From Coix lacryma-jobi var. lacryma-jobi (taxonomy: Eukaryota > Streptophyta > Magnoliopsida > Poales > Poaceae), in NCBI GenBank assembly GCA_009763385.1, contig CM019825.1, forward strand, positions 112,835,131 to 112,899,130: a stretch of 64,000 nucleotides of DNA, read 5' to 3'. The position numbers and the translations under genes are program-made. Shown here in pieces: positions 42,641 through 54,175 of this stretch. The notes under the pieces were generated by a model. It made no database searches. It saw only the letters and a list, made by a program, of their open reading frames with translations, and was not told where the DNA came from. Position 1 is the first letter of the stretch. Every line of letters begins with the position of its first letter.

Positions 42641-42870
42641 GGTTTCCAGGTTTGGGCCTCAAAACCTGGGCACTGATGGTTTCTGAGTTTGGCTACAAAA
42701 CTTGGGCTGAGGACGGTTTCCAAGTTTGGGCCTCAAAACCTGGGTGCTGCGGGTTTGCTGAATTTGGGCCACAAAACTCAGGCTTGGTGGGCTGGTTTCC
42801 CGGTTTGGGCCTCAAAACCGGGTGTTGGCTGTGAAGGCTGGTTTCCCGGTTTGGGCCACAAAACCGGGGG
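42641..42870 (+). repeat. Hairpin array, 5' LTR of copy 2
   Basis: Six units; two show single mismatches in the arms (CTGAGTTT with AAACTTGG, and CCAAGTTT with AAACCTGG). Confidence 0.87.
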
Positions 42871-43670
42871 TGCGACGTCCAGGAAAGTGACACAGAGCGG
42901 TGGCAGCACGTGGCGGCAGTGGGGAGGTTGCGTCGAGGCAACGCTACCAGTTGTGCGGGCATGGCCGTCGGATCCACCTACCTTCGAGTTGGTCCAGAAT
43001 AACCTTAGGGTTTAGCTGGTTCGCTCTGTAAGTAGTTAGGGGTAGAGTGGGAATTAGGAATAGTTAGAATTAGGATAAGTAGGGGGAGACACCCACCTCC
43101 CCATCTATCTTAGTCATTTGCTCTTTGCTTCTAGGGTTTCCTGCTCTCCCAATCCCCTGCTGTAGCTAGCTGAGATCCGCAGAGAACCATACCTCTGTGT
43201 ACTGGAGATTTGGAGGAAGTGAGGCCGTAACCTCACTGTTGTAGCGGGTGGTAGCCACACGGTTGCAGATCGATGTGTTGATTCGCGTTTTGTTCATGTT
43301 CTTCGCGTTCTTCGTTTCTCCGCGAGTTTTCCGTCACTCGATCTCCCTCTCTAGTGCGTCTTTGCGAAATCCGTTTGAATCAACTTGTTCTTTATAGTGA
43401 AGAGATCACTTCCACCGAAGGAATTCATCTAGCTCCTCATGAACAAGTAGATCGGGTGGATTTTGTTTTCGTGGCATTTTTTCGTTCTTGATCTTTCCCT
43501 TCCGATTTCCCGGTGATTGTATCGATTTGAGCGGATGATTTCTTGGGGATAGTCTCCTAACTACTCCATGATCATCTTCTCCAAGTTTGGGAACGTGGGA
43601 TTTTGATTTGGATCGATTTCGAAGAGATTTGGGTGAAGGGCGACCGAAATCGCCCTCACTGGGTGTTGGC

Positions 43671-43928
43671 GGACAGTCCACCACCCTCGGCGCGGACAGT
43701 CCGCGCGTCGGGGACGAGCCAGTTCAGTGGCCGTGTTCTTCGGCTGTCTTGTCTCTGTTTGACCGGTGGACAGTCCGCTGTGGTGATCCGCGGACAGTCC
43801 GGGATCACTCAGGGAGGTTTCATAACCTTTGCATTTTTGGGAGTTTTGCCGGCGGACAGTTCGCCACTCGCTCGCGGACAGTCCGGCAGTACCACGGACA
43901 GTCCGGGACCCCAGGTCCGGACAATCCA
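43671..43928 (+). repeat. GGACAGTCC array, 5' LTR of copy 2
   Basis: About nine copies, some with one change (GGACAATCC, GGACAGTTC). Confidence 0.87.
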
Positions 43929-44345
43929 GGATTTGCCTGAAGGTTGCGTTTTGGTGCGTTTGCTCTCCCGGCTTCCTCGCTTGGTTTTCGGACTTCTCGT
44001 TTGGCCTTGTAGTTGACCAAGAAACCTCTCTAGGTATCTTTGTTACTTGTTAGCATCGGTATTTGGGGATTTCTCAACGTAGCCGTCTATCTACGTTCGA
44101 GACTTGGTTTTTGAGGGTCAAACTTGTGCCAATACTTTTGCCGTTCGGTTTGCTATCGCTTTGTGGTGCCTCGCTGTGATCCTAGGGATCATCTACCCTC
44201 TTCCAAGGGTCGTGCGCATCACGGTTTCGATCGAAGCTTTTGGGGGTTGATTTTGGGAAAAATAGGTCAAAGTTTCAAGAGAAATTTTTGAGCTCCCATT
44301 CACCCCCCCCTCTGGTCGCCTTGCTATTGCATTCTCGGTCCTTCA

Positions 44346-44358
44346 ATTGGTATCAGAG
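44346..44358 (+). promoter_or_regulatory. Primer-binding site, initiator Met tRNA
   Basis: ATTGGTATCAGAGCG right after the LTR, a perfect TGGTATCAGAGC match to the usual plant copia primer site. Confidence 0.88.
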
Positions 44359-44408
44359 CGGGTTAAGGATCTTCCACCTTAGCCGGTTCCAGATCCACAG
44401 AAGGCGAC

Positions 44409-47025
44409 ATGGATCGCGGCGTGGGCAAACCGTCGTTTTTCGATGGGACGAACTATGCGTATTGGAAGATACGCATGTCGGCCTATCTCCAGAGCATGGG
44501 CTCTTCTGTTTGGGAGATTTGCAACAAGCCCGATTACGTTGTCTTGGCTGCCCGTGTTACTCAGCTTCAGATGGATGAGCACGATGCCAATAGCCGAGCG
44601 CGTAACGCTCTTTTCTTCTGTTTGAGCATTTCTGAGTTTGATCGCGTTTCTCACCTCCCCACGACTCGTGAGATTTGGGCGACCCTCATGCGCTTCCATG
44701 AGGGAACCACTCAAGTCAAATCCCGTCTCTACGAGTCGCACAAGCGGGAGTATGAGAACTTTCGACACATGCCTGGTGAGAGCATAGAGAGTTTATTCGC
44801 TCGCTTTCAGGTCATTATCAATAAGATGAGAGCGAACAAGGAGTTGTTGCCTTTTGACGATCATGAGAGGGCTTTGAAACTTTTGCACACTCTTGATCGG
44901 TCGGTGTGGGACTCAAAGGTCCAGGCGATCATCGAATCGTCTAACTATGAGACCCTCACTTGCGACGAGCTCTTCAGTAAGCTCAAGTCTAGTGAGATTG
45001 ACGCCATGTCGAGGGCTTCTTATGAAAATCCTTGTGGCTCGAATATGGCTTTGGTTTCTGGCTCTTCTGCTAACCCCTCTGGAGGATTTGCACTTTCTTC
45101 ACTCTTTTCTGTCGCAGAGGACCACCTGGAGTCTTTGGGGGATGATGAGTTGGCAATGCTCGCCAACCTGTTCTCGCGGTTCCACAACAATCGCATGAAC
45201 CGTCGCCGCGGAGGAGGACGCTCAGGATGCTTTGAGTGCGGCGACCCCAACCACTTCATTGCCAACTGCCCCAAGAAGAAGAACACATCTGGGAAGGGCG
45301 ATCATGGGCACAAGTACGACTCTGGCAAGCGCAAGGAGAAGTACGTCCCCGCAAGGCACAAGCAGAGGGGCGGCTTCGACAAGGAGTACATCAAGAAGAA
45401 GTACTTGGAGAAGGCCCAGGCTGAGCAGCGTGCGTTCTTCGCCATGCTCAGCGACGTCAACAGCTCGGATGACGACTCTGCTTGCTCAAGCGATGACGAG
45501 TCCGAGAAGAAGAAGAGGATCGAGGACAAGCTGAACGGCCTCTGCTTCTTCGCCTTCGACGATGTCTTCTGCACCACGGCCCTTGGTGATGAGGTCGACG
45601 GCCAGCTGGAGGACACACCTCGCGACGACAACGACGACACCTCCCAGGTATCTCTCAGCCACGATGAGCTTTCTGATGAAGTCGAGAAGCTTACTGCCGC
45701 CTTGCTTAGTCAGGATAAGTTGCTTAGATGTGCTGCTAGAGAGCGCAAGGAGTTTAGGCAGAAGTGGGAGGACACGGTGAGGGAGCTTGAGTTTGCTAAG
45801 TCCATCGTGGTCGTTTCTGAGGAGGTGGAGTGTGAGATGTGCACCAAGCACATGACTGATCTTCTCACTTTGAGAGGTAAGTATGCTGCTATGGTTGGAG
45901 AGGTGGATGAGCTCCGAGCTAGACCCTTGTTGTTGGGTGCATGCAAGTCTTGTCCAGTCTTGCAAAACCGAGTTGGCAGAGAAGGATGCCAAGATTGAGT
46001 CTCTTGAGAAGGCCAGCTCGGGTAGCACTTGTGTGACTACGTGCGCTTTGTGTGAGGGTTTGGAGATGGAGATCGCTAACGTGAAGCATGACAAGATGCA
46101 AACCGAGGAGGAAAACACATACCTTCGGACCATCTTGTCATGGGTGTCTAGCGGTGAGCCACAGCTCGGGATGATGATCTCCTAATTCAAGCGAGCTGCT
46201 GGAGGTCCAGGTGTATGTTTTGCTCCAGGTGCTGATGTTTCTGCTTTTGGGAAGATTGGAGAGTCGAGTGGTTTGAACCCGAGTGAGAAGCCCAACTCCA
46301 CCACTACTCCCAAACTAACCAAGCTTCCACCCAAAGAGCCTCTCAAGCCTAACACCAAGGATGGGGTGTTTGAAGAACCTCCACGAGCTCCACCCAAGAA
46401 CCAGCAATGGGCTCCTAAACCCAATCACCTGAAAAACAAGCTGGACACAATGCCACCTATCCAGGAGGAGCTTATGCCACAGAAGGGCAAAGTGATCCAC
46501 ACCCACAACCGTGTGTACCAACAACCCCCTTTGAGAGCGGTGAGGTACCATTGTGAGCACTGTGGGAGAGATGGACACTTGAGTGAATTCTGCTTTCGGC
46601 GCAAGAGAGAGGCGCGCCGTGCTAGGGAGATGAACAATGCGGACATGTACCATCCTTTCCATGATGTACATGCGTCGAATGTTCAGAGACGTGCTGCTAG
46701 GCCCAGAGGTCCAGAACCTCAACTTCCCAGGCCTGGGCAGAGGAGAGGACGTGCCCGGCGGGAGCCTGCAGTTGTAGGCTATGGACCCCATGATGGTGGC
46801 TTTGTTGTAGAGCGTTTTCCCCCACCGCGTTTTGAGTATCGCGATGGACGCTCTTCCCTCAGTGGACCATGTTTTCCTCAGCGTGGTGATCGCTTTCCCC
46901 GTAGGCGTGCTAGGAATGGTTTTTCTGCTAACCGTTCTTTTGAGCAGCCGGCCCAACACTGGTATTCTCCCTACTTCACTAACCCCAGTGTTGGACCGTA
47001 TGCTAACCCTATGTCTTTTTATTGA
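44409..47025 (+). pseudogene. gag: Sirevirus gag, decayed
   Basis: Starts at ATG 44409 (MDRGVGKPSFFDGTNYAYW). The copia gag core (YESHKREYENFRHMPGESI, LFARFQVIINKM, LKLLHTLDRSVW) comes first, then a CCHC zinc knuckle with C274, C277, H282 and C287, an acidic linker, and a coiled coil near residues 420-460 (DEVEKLTAALLSQDK on). An extra A in the run 45964-45967 shifts the frame, and a TAA at 46183-46185 stands for a likely CAA. The second half, in the shifted frame, is proline- and arginine-rich and has another CCHC knuckle (C at 46552 and 46561, H at 46576, C at 46591). It ends MSFY with TGA at 47023-47025, as in copy 1. About 870 codons in all, long for a copia gag but expected for Sireviruses. 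Confidence 0.92.
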
Positions 47026-47039
47026 TGTAGGTAAAACGA

Positions 47040-50000
47040 TTGGAGAACGTGTGGTTGGTGGATTCTGGTTGCTCGAGGCACATGACCGGAAACGCCAAGT
47101 GGTTCTCCAGTCTTAGTCCGGTCGCCGGAAAGGAGTTTATCACCTTCGGCGACAATAGCAAAGGTAAAGTATTGTCTCGTGGGTCGGTGCGAGTTAATGA
47201 GCACTTTGTGTTGGGCGATGTTGCTCTTGTTTCTAATTTGCATTTTAACCTTCTTTCTGTTTCGCAACTCTTTGATGACGACTATGAGATTTGTTTTAAG
47301 CCGAATCTCAGTCGTATTTTGGATCCTCAGGGCAATCTTGTTTGTGTGATTTTGCCCTTTGGTAAAGTCTTTCGTGCGGATTTCTCGGAATCGTTTGGCA
47401 TTTCTCATTGTCTTTTGGCTGGACATTCCTCCTCTGATCTTTGGAAGTGGCCTAGGAGACTTGGTCACCTGAGCTTTGACTTGCTTGCAAGACTTAGTTC
47501 TCTTGGCCTAATCCGAGGATTGCCCAAGTTATCCATGGACAAGGATCTTGTTTGCCACTCTTGTAGACTTGGGAAGATGGTGGCTGCTCCCCTCCATCCT
47601 GTGACTCAGGTCATGACCAAGCGCCCTGGAGAGCTTTTGCACATGGACCTTGTTGGTCCGGCTCGGGTGAGCTCGGTTGGGGGGAAGTGGTATGTGCTTG
47701 TTGTTGTTGACGATTTTTCGAGATATTCGTGGGTCTTCTTTTTAGCTGAGAAGACCGAGACTTTCTCCTTTGCTCGCAATCTAATTTTGCGTCTTCAGAA
47801 TGAGTTCCCTTTGAACTCGATGCGAGCTATTAGGAGTGATAATGGTTCCGAATTCAAGAATTCGGATTTTGAGAAGTTTTGTAACTCTTTGGGTTTAGAG
47901 CACCAGTTTTCTTCCCCCTACACACCGCCCCAAAATGGTGTTGTAGAGAGGAAGAATTGGACCCTTGTAGAGATGGCCAGGACGATGCTCGATGAGCATA
48001 GGACTCCTAGGCGATATTGGGCCGAAGCTATGAACACTGCATGCTATATTTCCAATCGTATTTTTCTCCGAGCTTTCTTGAAAAAGACTTCTTATGAGTT
48101 GCGATTTGGGAGACAACCCAAGGTGAGTTATTTTTGAGTTTTTGGTTGCCATTGTTTTATACTAAAAAAGGGCAACTTGGACAAGGTTGAGTCTCGTTCT
48201 TCTGACGGTGTGTTTTTGGGTTATGGCACTCACACTCGAGCTTATCGTGTACTTAACCTTGACACTAACCGAGTCATGGAGACATCCGATGTCACCTTCG
48301 ACGAGACCATGGTTTGTCCTTCTTCTCGTTTTGAGCGTGCAGGTGATCATGAGGTTGGTGAGCCTCTTTTTGATGACGAGGACGAGGGTGCTGAAGGTAT
48401 GGATGATCCAGCACCCCCTCCACCTGCTTTGCCGCAAGGAGCGGCTTCTACGACGACTCACGGCCCCGACATGTCTTCTTCCTGGGGGCCGTGGGATCTG
48501 CCACCCCGAGCTGTACCTTTTGTACCCGGGGAGGCACCAGCTGCTGTTGAGGGGGAGATCACTTCTGCACGGGAGGCGCCACGACACATCCAACGCCAAC
48601 ACCCCCCTCAGCAGATGATCGGCAACATTGACGAACGTGTCACTCGGTCCAGGTCTCAAATCTCTCACTTTGCTCATTCTGCTTTTGTTGCCGATTTTGA
48701 GCCCTGAGATGTTGGACACGCTTTGACGGATCCGGATTGGGTCAATGCCACGCATGAGGAGTTAGAGAACTTTGAGAAAAATCGAGTTTGGGTTTTAGTT
48801 CCACCTCCTCCAGACTGTAAGCCTATTGGGATAAAATGGGTTTTCAAAAACAAACAAGGAGAGGATGGCCACGTTGTTAGAAACAAGGCCAGGCTTGTAG
48901 CGAAGGGTTATAATTAGAAGGAGGGGATAGACTATGAGGAGACTTTTGCTCCTGTAGCTCATTTGGAGGCTATTAGGATACTCTTGGCTTTTGCAACATC
49001 CAAAGGTTTCAAACTTTTTCAAATGGTTGTCAAGAGTGCCTTCTTAAACGGCTACATAGAAGAAGAGGTTTATGTTGAACAACCCCCCCGGTTTTGAAAA
49101 TCCCAAGTTTCCAAACCTTGTTTTTAAACTCCACAAAGCTTTATATGGTTTGAAACAAGCCCCTAGAGCCTGGTATGATAGGTTGAAAACCTTTTTGCTT
49201 GCTAAGGGTTTTAAAATGGGATGTGTGGATAAAACGCTTTTTCTCCTCAAGCAAGGCAAAGACACTCTCTTGGTCCAGATTTACGTGGATGATATCATTT
49301 TCGGTGGTTCTTCTCACGCTTTGGTTGCCAAGTTTGCAGATACTATAAGCACGGAGTTCGAGATGAGTATGATGGGCGAGCTGACTTTCTTTCTCGGATT
49401 GCAAATTAAGAAATCCCGAGAAGGGACGTTTGTGCACCAGGGCAAGTATACCAAGGACTTGCTGAAGAGGTTCGATATGGGTGAGACCAAGCCTCTTCCA
49501 ACACCCATGTCGACCACGACGGCCCTGGATGCGGACAAGGATGGAGAAGCTGTGGACCAGAAGGAGTACCGAAGCATGATCGGGTCGCTGCTCTACCTGA
49601 CGGCGACACGCCCGGACATCCAGTTCGCGGTGTGCCTGTGCGCGCGCTTTCAGGCGTCGCCGCCCACTTCTCACCGTCAGGCGGTGAAGCGCATTTTCAG
49701 GTACCTTCGTTTCACACCTGAGTTCAGGATTTGGTATTCAACTTCCTCCACCCTGTCCCTTTGCGGTTATTCCGATGCCGATTTTGCTGGTTGTCGCATT
49801 GAGCGCAAGTCCACTTATGGGACTTGCCAATTTATTGGTTCTTCTCTTGTATCGTGGTCTTCTCGCAAGCAGTCTAGTGTCGCCCAGTCTACCACGGAGG
49901 CTGAGTATGTTGCTGCGGCTAGCTGCTGTTCCCAGTTGCTTTGGATGATGGCCACTTTGCGTGATTTTGGTCTGAGCTTTTCTCGTGCCCCTTTGCTTTG

Positions 50001-50226
50001 TGACAGCACGAGTGCGATTAGCGTTGCTAAGAACCCCGTGCTTCACTCGAAGACCAAACACATTGATGTGCGCTTTCATTTTCTGCGAGACCACTATGAG
50101 AAGGGTGATATCGACCTTCACCATGTCGATACTCATCATCAGTTGACTGATATTTTCACCAAGCCTTTGGACGAATCAACCTTTAATCGGTTGAGGGGTG
50201 AGCTTGGTGTGTGTTTCCCCTTTTAG
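47040..50226 (+). pseudogene. pol: Sirevirus pol, decayed
   Basis: Protease VDSGCSRHMTG, GAG-pre-integrase (LGHLSFDLLARLSSL, then DLVCHSCRLGKM), integrase core (HMDLVGPARVSS, RSDNGSEFKNS, the glutamate of VVERKN), RT ([31 protein letters not shown]) and RNase H (YSDADFAGC, STTEAEYVAAA, TKHIDVRFHFL), ending GVCFPF. The pol frame differs from the gag frame and has a TAG at 47027-47029 just upstream. Lesions: TGA 48135-48137, TGA 48705-48707 (CGA in copy 1), TAG 48915-48917 (CAG in copy 1) and an extra C in a C7 run at about 49083-49089 (C6 in copy 1) that shifts frame. The last 384 codons are open. Confidence 0.93.
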
Positions 50227-51824
50227 ATGGGGGAAACATTTTGGATCTTGTATCATAAACTGACTATTTTCTCGTTTGCTTTGCTTTTCTTTTGCATTTC
50301 AGCATACGCTTTTACATTCTGAGCTTCATGTATATAATCTTTAGAATGTAATTATGCTCTGTTTAGTATGCCCCGATGCTATTTGTTGATGCTAGTAGCT
50401 TATGCTCTTTCTGATCACTAATACATGTTGTGAGCCGAGCTATTTTTGAATGGTGAACCTGCTTAATGAACTTAAACATGAAAATGTTCACCATTGAGAT
50501 ATGCAACTAGCATGTGTAGGATGTGTTGAATTCACTCATGCTTTTCATATATGCTAGGTTGCTATGTCTCTAGTTCTGAGTCTATCACTTGCTTGGTCTG
50601 TTCATATTCTGTCAATAAAATCTAAACCAAGTTTTAAGTGAATTGAAAAGATCGAGATGGGATTGCTTGTCAACACATCACAGTTTCGAGACTGTTTCTC
50701 ATTGCACTTTAATTAAACTTGAGCTGTGTAGTGTATGACCGAAACTGTTGCTTTAAGCTTCTGATTGCTTCTGCATAGGCTTCGCACAGTTGAAAAGTTA
50801 GGCAATGACAAGCTTTCAACCTCTCGCAATCACATGCTAAATTCTGCACTTGTGCTATTTCACCGCTGCAACTCCGATCTAAATATTTGAAATCACAAGT
50901 TATGCTTCATTCTATAGCATGATGATTGAACTTTGCTAGGGGTAGTTCACCTTGCATACATGATTAGCACTTGTCTGTTTTTCCTGTCTATACATGTGTA
51001 GTGCTATTTTGATGGTGAATACTTTTTTTTTGCCTAAAAACTGCTCACTGTGCTCATATGTTCATATTTCATATTTGGTGATCAGTTTGAGCCTTCGCTA
51101 GCTTGTATGCTTTCCAGTGAGTCATTGGAGCCATACTGTTTAGAGCATTTTTGCATTCTCTTGACTATATTCCTGAAGCTGCTAACTTGCATCTTGACTC
51201 ATATGCATTTTGGAAGGGGGAGAACTTCTCTTGTTGGCTCTTTTTGCTGGTGCATTTTCTGAGGGGGAGAAAATCGTTTTCAGTTCCATTTGCTTGATGG
51301 TGCATTCTCAACTAAGGGGGAGAAAAATTGGACAAATCATGTCTCCCATGTTGGCGGCTGTGTGCACCATGCAAGGGGGAGTTTGCTCGTGCTGAATTTT
51401 TGAAATTTCCAATTGGTTCGGAGCATTTTGCTAGTTGTGTTGAGCCTTTGCCTCTATCTTGAGGGACTAGCAGTCGCATCTTTGTTTCAGTTGGGTTCAG
51501 ATGATGTTGAGCTTTCTTGCTAGTTGTGTTGAGCCTCTGTGCCTCTGTCTTGAGGGACTAGCATTTTGCTTTTTCAATTGGTATTAGCTAGCGGTGTTGA
51601 GCCTGTTCTACCTCTTCTTGAGGGCTAGCTTTGCTTTGCTTGGTCGCGTCGAGCCGTTGCCCATGTCTTTGGGGACTAAGCTGTCTTGCTCTTTCCACTT
51701 GACCTTCTTCGGCTTTGCTATGCTTTTGGGTCATTTGGTCGAGCTCTCTCTTCTCCTTCTTCCTTCCTCTCTTTCCATTATGATTTGTGTGTGTAGTTGA
51801 CAATGCACTCATCAAGGGGGAGAT
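50227..51824 (+). other. Sirevirus 3' region with five polypurine tracts
   Basis: No gene. Tracts AAGGGGGA(G) at 51214-51221, 51261-51270, 51314-51323, 51373-51381 and, against the LTR, 51814-51823. Repeated phrases of the form GCTAG...TGTTGAGCCT...TTGAGGGACTAGC occur at 51430-51630. Confidence 0.82.
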
Positions 51825-52209
51825 TGCGGATACATGGGTGTATGCCGAGTCTCTGAGTGATGAGTGATTGTCAACCGGGATAATGCGCATGTTCTTTGGC
51901 TTGTGTTGTGCAGGTGTCGAGCACGGATACAGTGATCAGAGGCAAGGTGAAGGTCAAGTAGAGACGTGCCGTGCCGATGGACCGAGAGTGGCGAAGGGCG
52001 GACGTGAGGCTTGGACTGAGGGACCGGTGGCCCGAGGATCAGTTGTGGTGGCTGACAGCCTAGGACAGCGACGACCGGAGACTTGCGGGCATGGTGTTGC
52101 CTGAGTCGAGGACTTGGGGACACATGTCGGTGGACGGGGTGCACGGGCGGTGCATCCCCTCTACAGCTTCGGTTTGGTGGTAGAGCCAGAGAAAAACCAT
52201 CGGGTGGAC

Positions 52210-52439
52210 GGTTTCTAGGTTTGGGCCTCAAAACCTGGGCGCTGATGGTTTCCGAGTTTGGCCACAAAACTCTGGCTCATGACGGTTTCCAGGTTTGGGC
52301 CTCAAAACCTGGGTGCTGCGGGTTTGCTGAGTTTGGGCCACAAAACTCAGGCTTGGTGGGTTGGTTTCCCGGTTTGGGCCTCAAAACCGGGGGTTGGCTA
52401 TGAAGGCTGGTTTCCCGGTTTGGGCCACAAAACCGGGGG
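52210..52439 (+). repeat. Hairpin array, 3' LTR of copy 2
   Basis: Six units as in the 5' LTR, with CCGAGTTT/AAACTCTG now the unpaired one and the CTGAGTTT unit intact. Confidence 0.87.
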
Positions 52440-53238
52440 TGCGACGTCCAGGAAAAGGACGCAGAGCGGTGGCGGCACGTGGCGGCAATCGGGAGGTTGC
52501 GTCGAGGCAACGCTACCAGTTGTGCGGGCATGGCCGTCGGATCCAACTACCTTCGAGTTGGTCTAGAATAACCTTTGGGTTTAGCTGGTTCACTCTGTAA
52601 GTAGTTAGGGGTAGAGTGGGAATTAGGAATAGTTAGAATTAGGATAAGTTGGGGGAGACACCCACCTCCCGATCTATCTCAGTCATTTGCTCTTTGCTTC
52701 TAGGGTTTCCTGCTCTCCCAATCCCCTGCTGTAGCTAGCTGAGATCCACAGAGAACCATACCTCTGTGTACTGGAGATTTTGAGGAAGTGAGGCCGTAAC
52801 CACACTGTTGTAGCGTGTGGTAGCCACACGATTGCAGATCGATGTGTTGATTCGTGTTTTGTTCGTGTTCTTCGCGTTCTTTGTTTCTCCGCGAATTTCT
52901 CGTCACTCGATCTCCCTCTCTGGTGCGTCTTTGCGAAATCCGTTTGAATCAACTTGTTCTTTATAGTGAAGAGATCACTTCCACTGAAGGAATTCATCTA
53001 GCTCCTCATGAACAAGTAGATCGGGTTGATTTCGTTTTCGTGGCATTTTTTTGTTCTTGATCTTTCCCTTTCGATTTCCCGGTGATTGAGTTGATTTGAG
53101 CGGATGATTTCTTGGGGATAGTCTCCTAACTACTCCGTGATCATCTTCTCCATGTTTGGGAATGTGGGATTTTGATTTGGATCGATTTCGAAGAGATTTG
53201 GGTGAAGGGCGACCGAAATCGCCCTCACTGGGTGTTGG

Positions 53239-53480
53239 CGGACAGTCCTCCACCCTCGGCGTGGACAGTCCGTGCGTCGGAGACGAGCCAGTTCAGTGGC
53301 CGTGTTCTTCGGCTGTCTTGTCTCTGTTTGACCGGTGGACAGTCCACCGTAGTGATCCACGGACAGTCCAGGATCACTCAGGGAGGTTTCAGAACCTTTG
53401 CGTTTTTGGGAGTTTTGCCGGCGGACAGTCCGCCACTCGCTCACAGACAGTCCGGGACCCCAGGTCCGGACAGTCCGGGA
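53239..53480 (+). repeat. GGACAGTCC array, 3' LTR of copy 2
   Basis: About eight copies; several C-to-T or G-to-A differences from the 5' LTR array fall at CG positions. Confidence 0.87.
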
Positions 53481-53899
53481 TTTGCCTGAAGGTTGCGTTT
53501 TGGTGCGTTTGCTCTCCCGGCTTCCTCGCTTGGTTTCCGGACTTCTCGTTTGGCCTCGTAGTGGACCAAGAAACCTCTCTAGGTATCTTTGCTACTTGTT
53601 AGCATCGGTATTTGGGGATTTCTCAATGTAGCCGTCTATCTACGTTCGAGACTTGGTTTTTGAGGGTCAAACTTGTGCCGATACTTTTGTCGTTCGGTTT
53701 GCTATCGCTTTGTGGTGCCTCACTGTGATCCTAGGGATCATCCACCCTCTTCCAAGGGTCGTGGGCATCACGGTTTCGATCGATGCTTTTGGGGGTTGAT
53801 TTTGGGAACAATAGGTCAAAGTTTCGAGAGAAATTTTTGAGCTCCCATTCACCCCCCCCCCCCCTCTGGTCGCCTTGCTATTGCATTCTCGATCCTTCA

Positions 53900-54175
53900 A
53901 TACTTACCTGGATACACAGGGGTGCTTTCCCCCAAGTTGAATGTTGACGTAGTCATTTATTCTTGCCATGTAGCAAACTGGCAGTGTCGGAGCCCTGATT
54001 GATGTTGATGGTTGTTGAAACATTGCTCCGACTGTGGATGGAATATCCACTTGCTTGTCAGCTTGTCTTGGCCTCTCAAATCCTGTGAAACTCAAATAGA
54101 CAACAAAACTTGTGGAACCAATTAGATGTTAGGCTTATAAGCATTGGTTGTCTAGAGTTATTAGGATGATTGATT
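53900..54175 (-). other. Athila 3' non-coding region, part next to pol
   Basis: Follows the integrase stop; no gene. Continues at 42255 beyond Sirevirus copy 2. Confidence 0.65.

Larger units (their letters stand above)
42256..44345 (+). repeat. 5' LTR of Sirevirus copy 2
   Basis: TGCGGATACATGGG to TCGGTCCTTCA, 2,090 bases, collinear with 51825-53899 with scattered substitutions. A short hairpin GGTGG-TAG-CCACA near 43248 occurs in all copies. The hairpin array is at 42641-42870 and the GGACAGTCC array at 43671-43928. Confidence 0.95.
42256..53899 (+). mobile_element. Sirevirus copy 2 (Ty1/copia), complete but decayed, 11.6 kb
   Basis: Complete structure: 5' LTR 42256-44345, Met-type primer site, gag, pol, 3' region with five polypurine tracts, 3' LTR 51825-53899. 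The flanking five bases are ACACT (42251-42255) and ATACT (53900-53904), a duplication with one difference. The adjoining Athila sequence continues on either side. LTR length of about 2.1 kb, the very long gag with a coiled coil, and repeated polypurine tracts fit the Sirevirus lineage. It carries two frameshifts and four in-frame stops, different from those of copy 1, so each copy decayed on its own. Confidence 0.94.
51825..53899 (+). repeat. 3' LTR of Sirevirus copy 2
   Basis: TGCGGATACATGGG to TCGATCCTTCA, 2,075 bases. Hairpin array 52210-52439, GGACAGTCC array 53239-53480; the latter is about 20 bases shorter than in the 5' LTR because one copy is missing near 53440. Confidence 0.95.
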
